Shown: positions 45,393 through 54,091 of the stretch, in pieces
Layout: each line of letters starts with the position of its first letter
Numbering within the stretch: the stretch's first letter is position 1
Notes under the pieces: model-generated
Seen by the model: only the letters and a program-made list of their open reading frames with translations
Database searches by the model: none
Told to the model about the DNA's origin: nothing
Translations under genes and position numbers: made by a program
Origin: an uncultured Bacteroidia bacterium
Lineage (GTDB): Bacteria > Bacteroidota > Bacteroidia > Bacteroidales > UBA932
DNA: 64,000 nt
Assembly: GCA_902762655.1 (NCBI GenBank)
Contig: CACWOZ010000001.1
Location: 1 to 64,000 of the forward strand
Direction of reading: 5' to 3'

Positions 45393-47414
45393 ATGAAACG
45401 CACGTTCCCGCTGCTTGCAGCGCTTGTAATGCTTATGGCTTGTAATCACACCAACCCCTTCCTTACGGAATGGGACACTCCCTATGGAATCCCTCCTTTC
45501 GACAAGATTAAAGTTACCGACTATATCCCCGCCATCAAGGCCGGTATAGAGCAGCAGCAGGCAGAAATCGATGCCATCACCGCCAATGCCGAGGCTCCGA
45601 CATTCGAGAACACGATCGTGCCTCTCGAACTCTCCGGCAGCATACTCAGCAAGGTGCAGGGCGTGCTCTACAATGTGGCCGAAACCGACCGCAGCGACGC
45701 CCTCGATGCAGTAGTCGAGGAATCCATACCCATGCTCAGCGACCATGAAGCCAATATATCCTTCAACAAGGCCCTTTATGAACGCATAGCGGCTATCTAT
45801 AATGCCGACCAGAGTGCCCTTACCCGCGAGCAGCAGATGGTGCTGAAGAAGCATTACGACAGTTTCGAGCGCGAAGGTATAGGCCTTCCTGAAGAGCAGC
45901 AGGCACGCCTTCGTGAGATCAATTCCGAGATTGCGGCCAAGACCCAGAAGATAGGAAACAATATCCTCGCGGAGAGCAACGCTTTCAAGGAGAAGTTCGG
46001 ATTCAGCGTGAGTGCATATCCCGACAAGATGACCACCACCGAGGATCGCGAGCTTCGCAGGGCCTACAATGAGGCTTATACGAGCCGTGGACATCACGGC
46101 AACGAGTATGACAACGCTCTGCTCGTGATCGAGGTCCTCCGCCTGCGCCAGGAGAAGGCCAAAATGCTCGGCTTCCCCAACTCTGCGGCCTACACCCTCG
46201 ACAACAAGATGGCGAAGACCCCTGCCACGGTGGACGGCTTCCTCCGCGACATCATGAAGGCCTCCACAGCCAAGGCACGCGAGGAGATTGCCGACATGCA
46301 GAAGGTGATGGATGAAGACATCGCCGCAGGCAAAGTCCCTGCAGGCTCGAAGATAGAACCCTGGGACTGGTGGTATTATGCAGAGAAGGTTCGTAAACTC
46401 AAATACGACCTCGATGACGAGGAGGTGAAACCTTACTTCCAGATGGACTCTGTCCGTAATGGTATCTTCCTAGCCGCCAAGCAGTTATACGGTGTGAATA
46501 TGGAAAAACTCGAAGGAGTCCCTTCGTATAATCCCGACTGCGTGACTACTTGGAAGGTTACGGCGGATGACGGCTCTCTCATTGGTATCTTCACCACCGA
46601 TTATCTGCCTCGCGACAGCAAGCGCGGCGGTGCGTGGATGAACAATATCCGCGAGCAGTATGTGAATGCCGAAGGAGAGGATGTGCGCCCCATCATTGTG
46701 AATGTGGGTAATCTGGCGGAGCATATGAACGTCGACCAGGTGCAGACCGTCTTCCACGAATTCGGCCATGCCCTGCACGGGCTCCTCACCAAGTGCCATT
46801 ATCCTTCCGTAAGCGGCACCAGCGTTACACGCGACTTTGTGGAGATGTTCAGCCAGTTCAACGAGAACTGGGCCTTCCAGCCCGAGTTGCTTGCCAGATA
46901 TGCCCACAACGATGCAAATGAAACCATCCCGGCTGCTCTTGTGGAGAAAATCAACAACTCGCTGAAATTCAATCAGGGATTCATGACCACAGAACTCTGT
47001 GCGGCTTCCATCCTTGACCTCAAGTGGCACGAACTTGCCGACATTCCTGCCGACATCAACTCTACCGAGACAGCCACGGCGTTCATCGATGGATTCGAGG
47101 AGCAGTTGGCCAAGAGCATAGGGCTCAACCCCGAAATAACATACCGCTATCGTACCACTTATTTCAATCATATCTTCTCCAGCGGATACAACACCGGTTA
47201 CTACGGCTATCTATGGAGCGAGGTGCTCGACAAGGATGCTTTCAGCATCTTCGAGGCTTCGCCGGATGGCCCCTTCGACCTTGTGCTCGCGAAGAAGTTC
47301 AAGGAGACATTCCTGGAGCGTGGCGGCAGCGAAGAGCCCATGAAACTCTATGTTGAATTCGCCGGTCGAGAGCCCGATTCACATGCTTTCCTTGAAGGAC
47401 GCGGATTGATTTAA
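45393..47414 (+). CDS. M3-family metallopeptidase (Dcp/oligopeptidase A-like), exported
   Basis: 673 residues. Lipobox-like MLMAC (about 11-15) suggests a lipoprotein. The thermolysin-type zinc motif VFHEFGHALHGLLT (about 453-466; HEFGH) and the downstream Glu ligand in SGTSVTRDFVEMFSQFNENW are intact. Helical N-domain (about 40-230) as in Dcp. Cleaves oligopeptides or C-terminal dipeptides. It is 3 bp after the DUF5689 gene, so it ends this operon. Confidence 0.93.
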   Translation: MKRTFPLLAALVMLMACNHTNPFLTEWDTPYGIPPFDKIKVTDYIPAIKAGIEQQQAEIDAITANAEAPTFENTIVPLELSGSILSKVQGVLYNVAETDRSDALDAVVEESIPMLSDHEANISFNKALYERIAAIYNADQSALTREQQMVLKKHYDSFEREGIGLPEEQQARLREINSEIAAKTQKIGNNILAESNAFKEKFGFSVSAYPDKMTTTEDRELRRAYNEAYTSRGHHGNEYDNALLVIEVLRLRQEKAKMLGFPNSAAYTLDNKMAKTPATVDGFLRDIMKASTAKAREEIADMQKVMDEDIAAGKVPAGSKIEPWDWWYYAEKVRKLKYDLDDEEVKPYFQMDSVRNGIFLAAKQLYGVNMEKLEGVPSYNPDCVTTWKVTADDGSLIGIFTTDYLPRDSKRGGAWMNNIREQYVNAEGEDVRPIIVNVGNLAEHMNVDQVQTVFHEFGHALHGLLTKCHYPSVSGTSVTRDFVEMFSQFNENWAFQPELLARYAHNDANETIPAALVEKINNSLKFNQGFMTTELCAASILDLKWHELADIPADINSTETATAFIDGFEEQLAKSIGLNPEITYRYRTTYFNHIFSSGYNTGYYGYLWSEVLDKDAFSIFEASPDGPFDLVLAKKFKETFLERGGSEEPMKLYVEFAGREPDSHAFLEGRGLI

Positions 47415-47427
47415 TATTATCATAGGC

Positions 47428-47492
47428 ATGCAGGGCAGGTTCTGCTCTGATGAGCATTTTTTCTGCGAAGAAGAGCAGAAGCTGCCCTGCAT
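47428..47492. repeat. Long near-perfect palindrome after the M3 peptidase gene
   Basis: Arms 47428-47448 (ATGCAGGGCAGGTTCTGCTCT) without the last base are within the 20-base display limit: ATGCAGGGCAG...TTCTGCTC pairs with 47472-47492 at 20 of 21 positions. The loop is 23 nt. Could terminate transcription; lacks a terminal U-run and looks like another REP-type element. Confidence 0.82.
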
Positions 47493-47517
47493 CCAAGAAT
47501 AAATTCAATAATTAAAA

Positions 47518-48264
47518 ATGAAAAACATCGTACTAGTACGCCATGGCGAGAGCCAGTGGAACAAAGAGAACAGGTTCACAGGTTGGACAAATGTAGATTT
47601 AAGTGAGAAGGGCCTTCAGGAGGCCCTCGACGCAGGTAAAGCCCTGAAAGAAGCAGGCTTCAAATTCGACATCGCCTACACATCATACCTCAAGAGGGCA
47701 GTCAAGACCCTCAATAATGTGCTGGACGCAATGGATCTCGACTGGATTCCAGTAGAGAAGACCTGGCGCCTTAATGAGAAGCATTACGGTATGCTCCAGG
47801 GGCTTAACAAGGCCGAGACCGCAGCCAAGTACGGCGACGAGCAGGTTCTCATCTGGCGCCGCAGCTACGACGTTGAACCTCTCCCTCTCCCCGAGACCGA
47901 TCCCAACTCCGCAACTCAGGATCCCCGCTACGCCGACGTTCCCGATCAGTACGTTCCCCGCACCGAGGCCCTCAAGCAGTGCATCGAGCGCGTAATGCCT
48001 TTCTGGGAGTGCGAAATCTTCCCCAAGCTCAAGACCGTCGACAACATCATCGTAGTCGCTCACGGCAACAGCCTCCGCGGTGTGGTAAAGCATCTCAAGG
48101 GCATCTCAGACGCCGACATTGTCAAACTCAACATCCCCACGGCTACTCCGTATGTGTTCGAGTTCGACGACAACCTCAACCTCGTCCGCGACTACTACCT
48201 TGCCGACCCTGAGGAACTCGCCGCCAAGCAGGCCGCAGTCGCCAATCAGGGAAAAGCGAAATAG
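47518..48264 (+). CDS. gpmA: 2,3-bisphosphoglycerate-dependent phosphoglycerate mutase
   Basis: Interconverts 3- and 2-phosphoglycerate. 248 residues; the phospho-histidine motif [11 protein letters not shown] (about 5-15), [30 protein letters not shown] (about 88-101) and [14 protein letters not shown] (about 180-193) are all intact. Own position between two hairpins; a bidirectional terminator follows. Confidence 0.97.
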   Translation: MKNIVLVRHGESQWNKENRFTGWTNVDLSEKGLQEALDAGKALKEAGFKFDIAYTSYLKRAVKTLNNVLDAMDLDWIPVEKTWRLNEKHYGMLQGLNKAETAAKYGDEQVLIWRRSYDVEPLPLPETDPNSATQDPRYADVPDQYVPRTEALKQCIERVMPFWECEIFPKLKTVDNIIVVAHGNSLRGVVKHLKGISDADIVKLNIPTATPYVFEFDDNLNLVRDYYLADPEELAAKQAAVANQGKAK

Positions 48265-48290
48265 CCTGCGCTGATTATCAAGCACTTAAA

Positions 48291-48326
48291 GAAAACCGTC
48301 TGGTGCAAATGTACCAGACGGTTTTC
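48291..48326. terminator. Bidirectional terminator after gpmA
   Basis: GAAAACCGTCTGGT and ACCAGACGGTTTTC pair perfectly (14 bp) around an 8-nt loop; A- and T-tracts lie in the stem ends, so it can act in both directions. Confidence 0.88.
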
Positions 48327-48331
48327 AGTAA

Positions 48332-48570
48332 CTATCTGGTAGTCAGGAGGGTCAGGTGGCCGTTGGGTTCGAAGCGGAGTTCCTGCTCTCCGAGAACCAG
48401 CAGGGCCTCGCCGGCTTTGATGGGGTGCCGCTGATAGAGCCTTTGCCTTTCAGGGCCATTACAATATAGAAACTCCCCGGAACTGATGCCTGCGCGCTAA
48501 GGTCTACGCTGACGGGTTTGGTCAGATCATAGACATCCGTCGTGAAATACCGGCATTTTGCCACTTCTAC
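48332..48570 (-). pseudogene. C-terminal remnant of a second mannose-6-phosphate isomerase
   Basis: Reading leftwards from about 48570: VEVAKCRYFTTDVYDLTKP, VPGSFYIVMALKGKGSISGTP, then after a frameshift IKAGEALLVLGEQELRFEP...LTLLTTR and stop at 48332. This matches the end of the intact ManA (52416-53294: CPYFTTSVFELSETV, INAGEALLVMGENRL, LLTTHL) at roughly half the residues, so it is a diverged paralogue, not a recent copy. Its upstream part is missing and an Rhs tip begins at the break. Confidence 0.85.
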
Positions 48571-48580
48571 TCCGGCGTTC

Positions 48581-49426
48581 CTGCCGGGCTTCGGACTTAT
48601 CAACTGCAACGCCCGCCTCTATGACCCAGCCCTCGGCCGCTTCCTGATGCCCGACCCGCTCATTCAGGACCCTGCGAGCACCCAGAACTTCAACCGCTAC
48701 AGTTACTGCCTCAACAATCCGCTGAAGTATACCGATGAGAGTGGGGAGTATTTTATACTTGACTCTTTTATTGTTGGTTTATTAGGCGGTGGCTGGGAGA
48801 GAGCAAAAATAATGGCGGTTAATGATGCGAAAATATGGCTCGGACTCTTCAATGTTGACAAAAACGATAATCCCCTTCAAGCTGCATGGCACCTTTTCTT
48901 ACGTTTTACGTGGGAGTTGCCGCAAACTGTTGCAGGCTTATTTGTATCACACACATTTAATACATTGAGGTTATACGGTGGAACAGAATCTGTAGACTAT
49001 ATACACGGTGCAACGGTGCTTAGGACACGTAAAGACGGCTTCGGTGGAATAACTATAGGCAGTTTTATTAACGGTGATAGTGATATCAAAGCAGATGATA
49101 CTAATCCTTTATTTCAACACGAATTCGGGCATGTGTTACAAAGCCGGGAACATGGATTAATCTGGCCGTTTTCTTTTGGCATCCCAAGCATCATAAGTGC
49201 ATTTTCGAATTCTTACGAGGATCATAATAAGTTTTATACTGAGCAAGATGCCAATGCCAGAGCTCTGCGATATTTCTATAAAAACAATGAGGAATTCAGA
49301 GACGCAGATTTGTATGGAAAACTGGATGAAAAATGGCATTTTGATGACAATCCGATTAATGGATATAATCTAAAACTATCGTATAATGATGAATCTAATC
49401 AGTCGTCGCTTGACAATTTGATATAA
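48581..49426 (+). pseudogene. Orphan Rhs C-terminal tip 1 with a zincin-like domain
   Basis: Begins in mid-protein with the Rhs core end GFGLINCNARLYDPALGRFL...SYCLNNPLKYTDESGE (48581-48748). No ATG precedes it; an in-frame GTG at 48542 reads through the antisense of the manA remnant. The variable tip (about 225 residues, AT-rich) has a hydrophobic start and the metalloprotease-like pattern FQHEFGHVLQ with a later Glu in YTEQDANARALRYF. As a tip it would be delivered by a full-length Rhs protein after recombination. Likely silent as it stands; a lipoprotein gene (candidate immunity) follows. Confidence 0.75.
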
Positions 49427-49504
49427 AAAACTTAAATTTGTGTTTTATATAAATAATCAAGAAGATGAGGTTGATTCAGTTGATCAAATAAAGGGATGTG
49501 TCTT

Positions 49505-49975
49505 ATGAAATTTATTTCTCGGTTCTTTATATTGTTTGTATTAGTATCTTCGTGTTCTGCTGAAGAAAGACATCACCATGTGCGATTTGTTAACCATTGC
49601 GCTTTTCCAATAAGAGTGTATAATCAATCGGGCACTTCACTAAGGTATGTTGAGTGGATCAGGGATAATAATTCATCATATTATGTTCCCGCGAACTCTG
49701 TAAACGATAATGCATTATCTGCACGACGAGGACGGTATCTTGAAAGGCGTTATGAGGAAGTAGATGCAACCGTCTTTGTTTTGGACGCAAGATACTCTTA
49801 CAATGAGGTTATCAACCGCGAGAGCGATGATGGTATAGTTTTGGTGCGTTACGATGTGTCTTTGCAGGATTTTAAAGATTTGGATTGGGAGATATCTTTC
49901 CCTCCCGACGAGCGCATGAAAGACATCCGTATGTGGCCTTCTTACGAAGAAGTAGTAGCGCGATACAGCAAGTGA
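49505..49975 (+). CDS. Small lipoprotein, candidate immunity to Rhs tip 1
   Basis: 156 residues from ATG 49505 (ATG 49496 is an alternative). Lipobox LVSSC (about 13-17) and a soluble domain containing VRFVNHCAFPIRVYN. The gene is AT-rich like the tip before it and ends at a strong terminator, so tip plus lipoprotein look like one cassette. Immunity is inferred from position only; no family is recognised. Confidence 0.55.
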   Translation: MKFISRFFILFVLVSSCSAEERHHHVRFVNHCAFPIRVYNQSGTSLRYVEWIRDNNSSYYVPANSVNDNALSARRGRYLERRYEEVDATVFVLDARYSYNEVINRESDDGIVLVRYDVSLQDFKDLDWEISFPPDERMKDIRMWPSYEEVVARYSK

Positions 49976-49984
49976 CCTTAACCG

Positions 49985-50017
49985 AACCGCCCGAGCATCT
50001 TTGCCCGGGCGGTTTTT
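49985..50017 (+). terminator. Rho-independent terminator between the two Rhs cassettes
   Basis: AACCGCCCG pairs with CGGGCGGTT around a 12-nt loop and is followed by T5. It overlaps the left end of the second Rhs core. Confidence 0.9.
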
Positions 50018-50021
50018 ACCT

Positions 50022-50960
50022 GGCAACCACGGTTACACGGGCCACGAGCACCTGCCTGGCTTCGGGCTGATCAACTGCAACGCGCGTCTGTACGACCCCG
50101 CCCTTGGCCGCTTCCTGATGCCCGACCCGTTTATCCAGGACCCTGCGAGTACGCAGAACTTCAACCGATACAGCTACTGCCTCAATAATCCTCTGAAATA
50201 TACTGATGAGAGTGGGGAAAAGTTAATTATAAATATCTCTCGAAACGGTATAAAAATAGGGTGGAATTTTATAGAATTAGGTATACCCGTAGGTTTTGGA
50301 TTTACGTATGATTGGTCTGAACCTAAAGGTAAAATAGGTGCTTTTATAAAGTTTGGAATTCACGAAGAATTCAGTATTATGGGAGTCGATCTGGTACAGA
50401 CAATTGATCTTACTGCAAAGGTGTGTGCTACGCATTCATTCAAAGATGGATCAAATACTATCGAAGGAGAGCTTAAAGCTAAATATGGAAGAGGGAATCT
50501 AACGGCTGAGGCTGGTTTAAAAGGGGGAATACAATTTGATAAAGACTGGAAAGTAAAGAAATATATGGGGTCTGCAACTATTACGGGCGGCCTTTCTGAT
50601 TCTTATGTAAACGGGAAAGTGTATGCTTCCTATAATACATCCTATGACATAGGTAGCGATGCATGGGATAACTCTTTCAGCATTGGCCTTAAGGTAAAAA
50701 AAACATACTATGATGGTAGCCCGTTTGAGTACGACGGGATGGCAGATTTTAAGTATACTTATAATATAAATAAAAAACAAGGTGCGTTTGATTTTAATCT
50801 CTCGCTGGGAAATACAGAAGAGGATCGAAGCGTCTTCGATTCTGAGCACTTCAAGTTGATAGAGAAGTATTCTTCAAGAGTTCAAGATGCACAAAAAAGA
50901 GGAAAAAAAGCAACAGAAGAGTATTATAACTATAAAAAGAGAACGAAAAGAGTTTTATAA
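50022..50960 (+). pseudogene. Orphan Rhs C-terminal tip 2 with unknown beta-rich domain
   Basis: The core starts slightly earlier than in tip 1 (GNHGYTGHEHLPGFGLINCN) and the next 54 residues are identical to tip 1 except for one Leu/Phe. No ATG precedes; the only upstream start is a TTG in the terminator. The tip (about 245 residues) is AT-rich, beta-strand-like early (GWNFIELGIPVGFGFTYDW, GRGNLTAEAGLKGGIQFD) and ends in a Lys-rich helix. No toxin family is recognised. Likely a silent recombination donor. Confidence 0.72.
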
Positions 50961-50978
50961 TTTGTATATTGCTAAAAT

Positions 50979-51689
50979 ATGGAAAAAAGATTACATTTTT
51001 TATTAATCACAATTTTGTTTTTGGCATCCTGTTCCCCGAAATTTTATGTAGATCAATTTAAAATGGGTGATTCAGATGGTAAAAGAAGTTTTATTTTCAT
51101 AAGCGGGCGGGATGAAATTCCGGAAAGTGCCCAAAAGTTGGGGACAATGATTGTCGCTCCGCGATATTTGACGACAACAAAAAAGGGGACTTATGACGAA
51201 GTGCTTAGAATTGCAAGAGAGCAAACGATAAAAAGTGGGGGCAATGCTGCTTTTATAGTCTCACATTATCTGCCGGACGTAACCCATGCAACTCATCGTG
51301 TCGTTGTTGACATGCTTCAAATTCCGGATAGTTGTTCCATACACATTAATAAGAAAAATTCTATTCATCCGGAATATGCTTCTGTGTGGTTGTATCGATA
51401 TAATTGGTTCCCTTCGTGCACTTACGATGTACATATTGATGAGGATTGTGTGTATTGGTCTAAAGGAGGAACTATGACAGAAGTCCGTTTTTATGAGTCA
51501 GGTCAACATGAAATATGGGCGAAGACTGAAAAGCGTGTGTCATTGCCAATCAAGGTGGAGGTCGGAAAAGATTATTATATTGAAACAAATGTCTGGAGCG
51601 GTGTCCTTGTGCCGAACCCGTTACTGTTCCAAGTCTCCGAGTTTGCCGGAAGAGAGGCTTGTGCATATATGGAATACGTTGATCACTAA
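50979..51689 (+). CDS. Lipoprotein, candidate immunity to Rhs tip 2
   Basis: 236 residues; lipobox LFLASC (about 13-18). The first half has an alpha/beta look (RSFIFISGRDEIPESAQKL, YDEVLRIAREQTIKSGGN), the second is beta-rich (about 120-236). AT-rich like tip 2 and 18 bp after it. Immunity function is by position only; family not recognised. Confidence 0.55.
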   Translation: MEKRLHFLLITILFLASCSPKFYVDQFKMGDSDGKRSFIFISGRDEIPESAQKLGTMIVAPRYLTTTKKGTYDEVLRIAREQTIKSGGNAAFIVSHYLPDVTHATHRVVVDMLQIPDSCSIHINKKNSIHPEYASVWLYRYNWFPSCTYDVHIDEDCVYWSKGGTMTEVRFYESGQHEIWAKTEKRVSLPIKVEVGKDYYIETNVWSGVLVPNPLLFQVSEFAGREACAYMEYVDH

Positions 51690-51727
51690 TGCTCAGCCAC
51701 TTGCCCGGCACGCACGCTCGTACATCC

Positions 51728-51762
51728 ACACGGACGCCTAAATCAGTGCGTCCGTGTTTTCT
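51728..51762. terminator. Terminator overlapping the end of the AI-2E-family pseudogene
   Basis: ACACGGACGC and GCGTCCGTGT pair around a 10-nt loop, with T4 after it on the plus strand. It encodes the last residues (NTDALI) of the remnant on the other strand. Confidence 0.8.
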
Positions 51763-52411
51763 TTGTCTACGTCCGGAATAAGACGCCTGACCGGTTTGAA
51801 GTTGTAGAAGAAGCGGCTGGCTATCACCCTTATCACCGTGTATGTCGGGATCGCGATGAGCAGCACAATGAAAATCTCTATGATTACTCCTACAAAATAT
51901 CTTGAAAGCAAGCGCTCGATGTCCAGGATTGTCTTTCCCACCTGCGATTCTATCCTGTCCGGAACCAGGGCCCCGACTATGCGTCCGAAGAGTTTTTCGT
52001 CCTTTATGAAGAAGAAGGAGATGAACAGTACCGAAAAGAGCCCTACGGCAATCCCTGCCACTGCGGATGCGACCGTGCCTATCACTCCGGGAATGGCCGA
52101 CAGGTTGGTGAGTTGGGAGAGCTTGTCCACCAGCAGTTTAGTCCCATCGAAGTCCTCTCCTACCCATGGAGTTACGTTGATTATCCATTCGTTGATCCTG
52201 TCGAGCAGATCCCGTCCGGCGCGGCTTTCCATTTGATTCTTATCTTGCGGAGCAAGCCCATGACAGGCTGGCCCACAAGAGACAGCACGAAGGCAATCAG
52301 GAGGTAGGACAGCACTCCGCTGAAGTAGCGGCAGAGCAGGAATGCTATCGCCACGGAGGCCAGGATTATTATCAGCCTGGCAAGTTTGTCGGTGCTGCGC
52401 TCGTTCTCCAT
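51738..52411 (-). pseudogene. AI-2E family transporter (PerM/YdiK type), decayed
   Basis: Two frames: 52181-52411 (TM start, IIILASVAIAFLLCRYFSGV) and 51738-52232 (IINVTPWVGEDF, two TM segments, LSRYFVGVIIEIFIVLLIAI, VIASRFFYNFKPVRRL). Together they cover the ends and part of the middle of a roughly 350-residue, 8-TM protein. About 50 residues plus the frame are lost after RKIRIKWKA. The whole TM5-7 block (about 100 residues) is lost in frame between LLSRYFVGVIIEI and LIAIPTYTVIRV. It therefore cannot form a normal permease. Confidence 0.82.
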
Positions 52412-52415
52412 AAAA

Positions 52416-53294
52416 CTACAGATGTGTCGTTAGCAACTTGACCTTTCCGCAGGATGGCGCCAGGGTGAGTCTGTTTTCTCCCATCACGAGCAAAGCCTCG
52501 CCGGCGTTGATCTGAACGGCGGTGCCGTCGGAACCGGTCACGGATCCGGAACCTTCCAGACCCATCACGATGTAGAAGTTGCCCGGAACTGCCTGGAGGC
52601 CGGAGAGATCCTTTTCGACGGTTTCGCTGAGCTCGAATACGGAAGTGGTAAAATACGGGCAGCTTACGACCTCCATCTCTTCGTTCTCCCTGCGCTCGTA
52701 TTCGGTCTTGTATGAGGGATAGACCTTGTAGTCTATCACATCCTTCGCCTCCTGCGTGTGCAACTGGCGCGGCTTGCCGTCGAGCCCGGGGCGGTTGTAG
52801 TCGAAGATGCGGTAGGTGATGTCGGAGGTCTCCTGGATCTCTGCCAGATAGCATCCTCCGCAAATGGCATGGATGCGCCCTGCGGGCAGGAAGAAAACAT
52901 CTCCCGGAGCAACTTTATGGTCTGCCAGCACCTCGGTGATGCGGCCTTCTTCCACCAGACGAACGTAATCATCCTTCGTAATCTCTTTGCTCAGGCCTGC
53001 GAGCAGATGCGCGCCCGGAGCCGTATCTATCATATACCACATCTCCGTCTTGCCTTTGCAGCCATGGCGCTGCTGCGCTATCTCATCATTGGGGTGCACC
53101 TGGATGCTCAGGTCCTTCTTCGCATCTATGAATTTGATGAGCAGCGGGAACTCCCCACCGTATAGTTCGTTCAGCGTCTTGCCGTCGGCCGGCCCGCCGA
53201 CCACCTTGGTCTCATTGCCCATCACGCCGGACAGCACCCAGTTCTCGGTGCCCCACACCAGCGTCTTCAGTATCGCTTGGAATTTGTAGATCAT
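52416..53294 (-). CDS. manA: Mannose-6-phosphate isomerase, class I
   Basis: Zinc enzyme converting mannose-6-phosphate to fructose-6-phosphate. 292 residues in the short class I form: LLIKFIDAKKDLSIQVHPND (about 50-69) with metal-ligand Gln/His, KTEMWYMIDTAPGAHLLAGL, and FLPAGRIHAICGG (about 141-153). The C-terminal cupin ends INAGEALLVMGENRL. ATG 53294 begins directly at a pair of hairpin repeats. 4 bp upstream of the decayed permease gene. Confidence 0.94.
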   Translation of the reverse strand: MIYKFQAILKTLVWGTENWVLSGVMGNETKVVGGPADGKTLNELYGGEFPLLIKFIDAKKDLSIQVHPNDEIAQQRHGCKGKTEMWYMIDTAPGAHLLAGLSKEITKDDYVRLVEEGRITEVLADHKVAPGDVFFLPAGRIHAICGGCYLAEIQETSDITYRIFDYNRPGLDGKPRQLHTQEAKDVIDYKVYPSYKTEYERRENEEMEVVSCPYFTTSVFELSETVEKDLSGLQAVPGNFYIVMGLEGSGSVTGSDGTAVQINAGEALLVMGENRLTLAPSCGKVKLLTTHL

Positions 53295-53311
53295 TTTTTC
53301 TTCCTTTGTTG

Positions 53312-53396
53312 ACCTTCCCCGTTTCTTGCCATTATTGGGGAAGGTGCCGTTCTTTTTTGTCGACCTTCCCCGTTTCTTGCCAATATTGGGGAAGGT
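53312..53396. repeat. Tandem pair of hairpin repeats upstream of manA
   Basis: Two copies, 51 bp apart, of ACCTTCCCC-GTTTCTTGCC-ATATT-like spacer-GGGGAAGGT: arms 53312-53320/53337-53345 and 53363-53371/53388-53396. Spacers differ by a base or two; the intervening DNA is T-rich. It occupies the whole manA leader region. Confidence 0.9.
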
Positions 53397-53401
53397 CGAG
53401 G

Positions 53402-53836
53402 TTAGCGGCGTGCTGCAAGCCGCAGCAGTATGCGGAGGGCGCGGAGGCCGAGGCTGCCGGCGCCGGACCAGTCAGATGATTCGGCGTCCATCAGGCGCAC
53501 GGCGTTGAGTTCCTTCGCACGCTCGAGCTCGCGGACATCGCGTTCGTCGCTCAGCAGGCGGATGAAGGTGCCGCGGAACATATTCTTGCGGAATAACCAC
53601 AGCACTATAAGCACCAGCAGAAGCGCCCCGCCCACAATGAAGGCGCCCAGGGCGTAGTTGTCCAAGGCCTTCCCGAGAAGGAGGATGCCGCCGAAGGCGA
53701 GCACGGTGAGCACCATCAGGGCTATCGCGATGATGAGTATCCATGCGAGAAGGGTGCCGAGGGCCTGCGAGGCGGTGTCTGTGCCCTTCAGTTTGAGCTG
53801 CTCGATGCGGAGATCGATATAGTCTCTAGGGTTCAT
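53402..53836 (-). CDS. Membrane protein of the holin-X/DUF-type (phage-holin superfamily III-like)
   Basis: 144 residues. An N-terminal amphipathic helix (YIDLRIEQLKLKGTDTAS) is followed by two membrane segments (about 27-52, LLAWILIIAIALMVLTVLAF; about 60-82, AFIVGGALLLVLIVLWLF) and a charged C-tail. This layout fits PF07332-like proteins of envelope stress loci. ATGA overlap with the YtxH-like gene upstream. Confidence 0.65.
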   Translation of the reverse strand: MNPRDYIDLRIEQLKLKGTDTASQALGTLLAWILIIAIALMVLTVLAFGGILLLGKALDNYALGAFIVGGALLLVLIVLWLFRKNMFRGTFIRLLSDERDVRELERAKELNAVRLMDAESSDWSGAGSLGLRALRILLRLAARR

Positions 53837-54090
53837 ACGCTTTCGGGCTCTTCGGCGGGAGCGTCCTTCTTGTTCAGGGCATCTTCGAGTGCGTCGAGAC
53901 CTTTCGACACAGCATCCATGGCACTGTCGGCCAGGTCTCCGGCCTTGTTCTTCGCCTTTTCGGCGAGATCTCCTGCGGCCTGCTTCAGGCGTTCGGCGTC
54001 GTCCTTGCCCTTGTCGGAGAGCAGATAAGCGGTGGCGATGGCGCCGATGGCGGCTCCTGCCAGGAATCCGAAGAAAGAGTTGTTTGCCAT
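53833..54090 (-). CDS. YtxH-like small membrane-anchored protein
   Basis: 85 residues from ATG 54090 (an upstream in-frame ATG at 54108 lies inside rnr). One glycine-rich TM segment (FFGFLAGAAIGAIATAYLLS, about 5-24) followed by a long Lys/Ala/Asp-rich helix (QAAGDLAEKAKNKAGDLADS). This is the YtxH pattern of stress-related proteins. It starts 1 bp after the rnr stop, so it is cotranscribed with rnr. Confidence 0.75.
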   Translation of the reverse strand: MANNSFFGFLAGAAIGAIATAYLLSDKGKDDAERLKQAAGDLAEKAKNKAGDLADSAMDAVSKGLDALEDALNKKDAPAEEPESV

Positions 54091-54091
54091 A

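Noticed and set aside
48542-48580. GTG start for Rhs tip 1
   Set aside because: The stretch is the antisense of the manA remnant and encodes no Rhs sequence, so it is a chance extension, not a natural N-terminus.
52372-52863. Arg-rich reverse-strand frame overlapping manA
   Set aside because: Out-of-frame shadow of manA with low-complexity composition.
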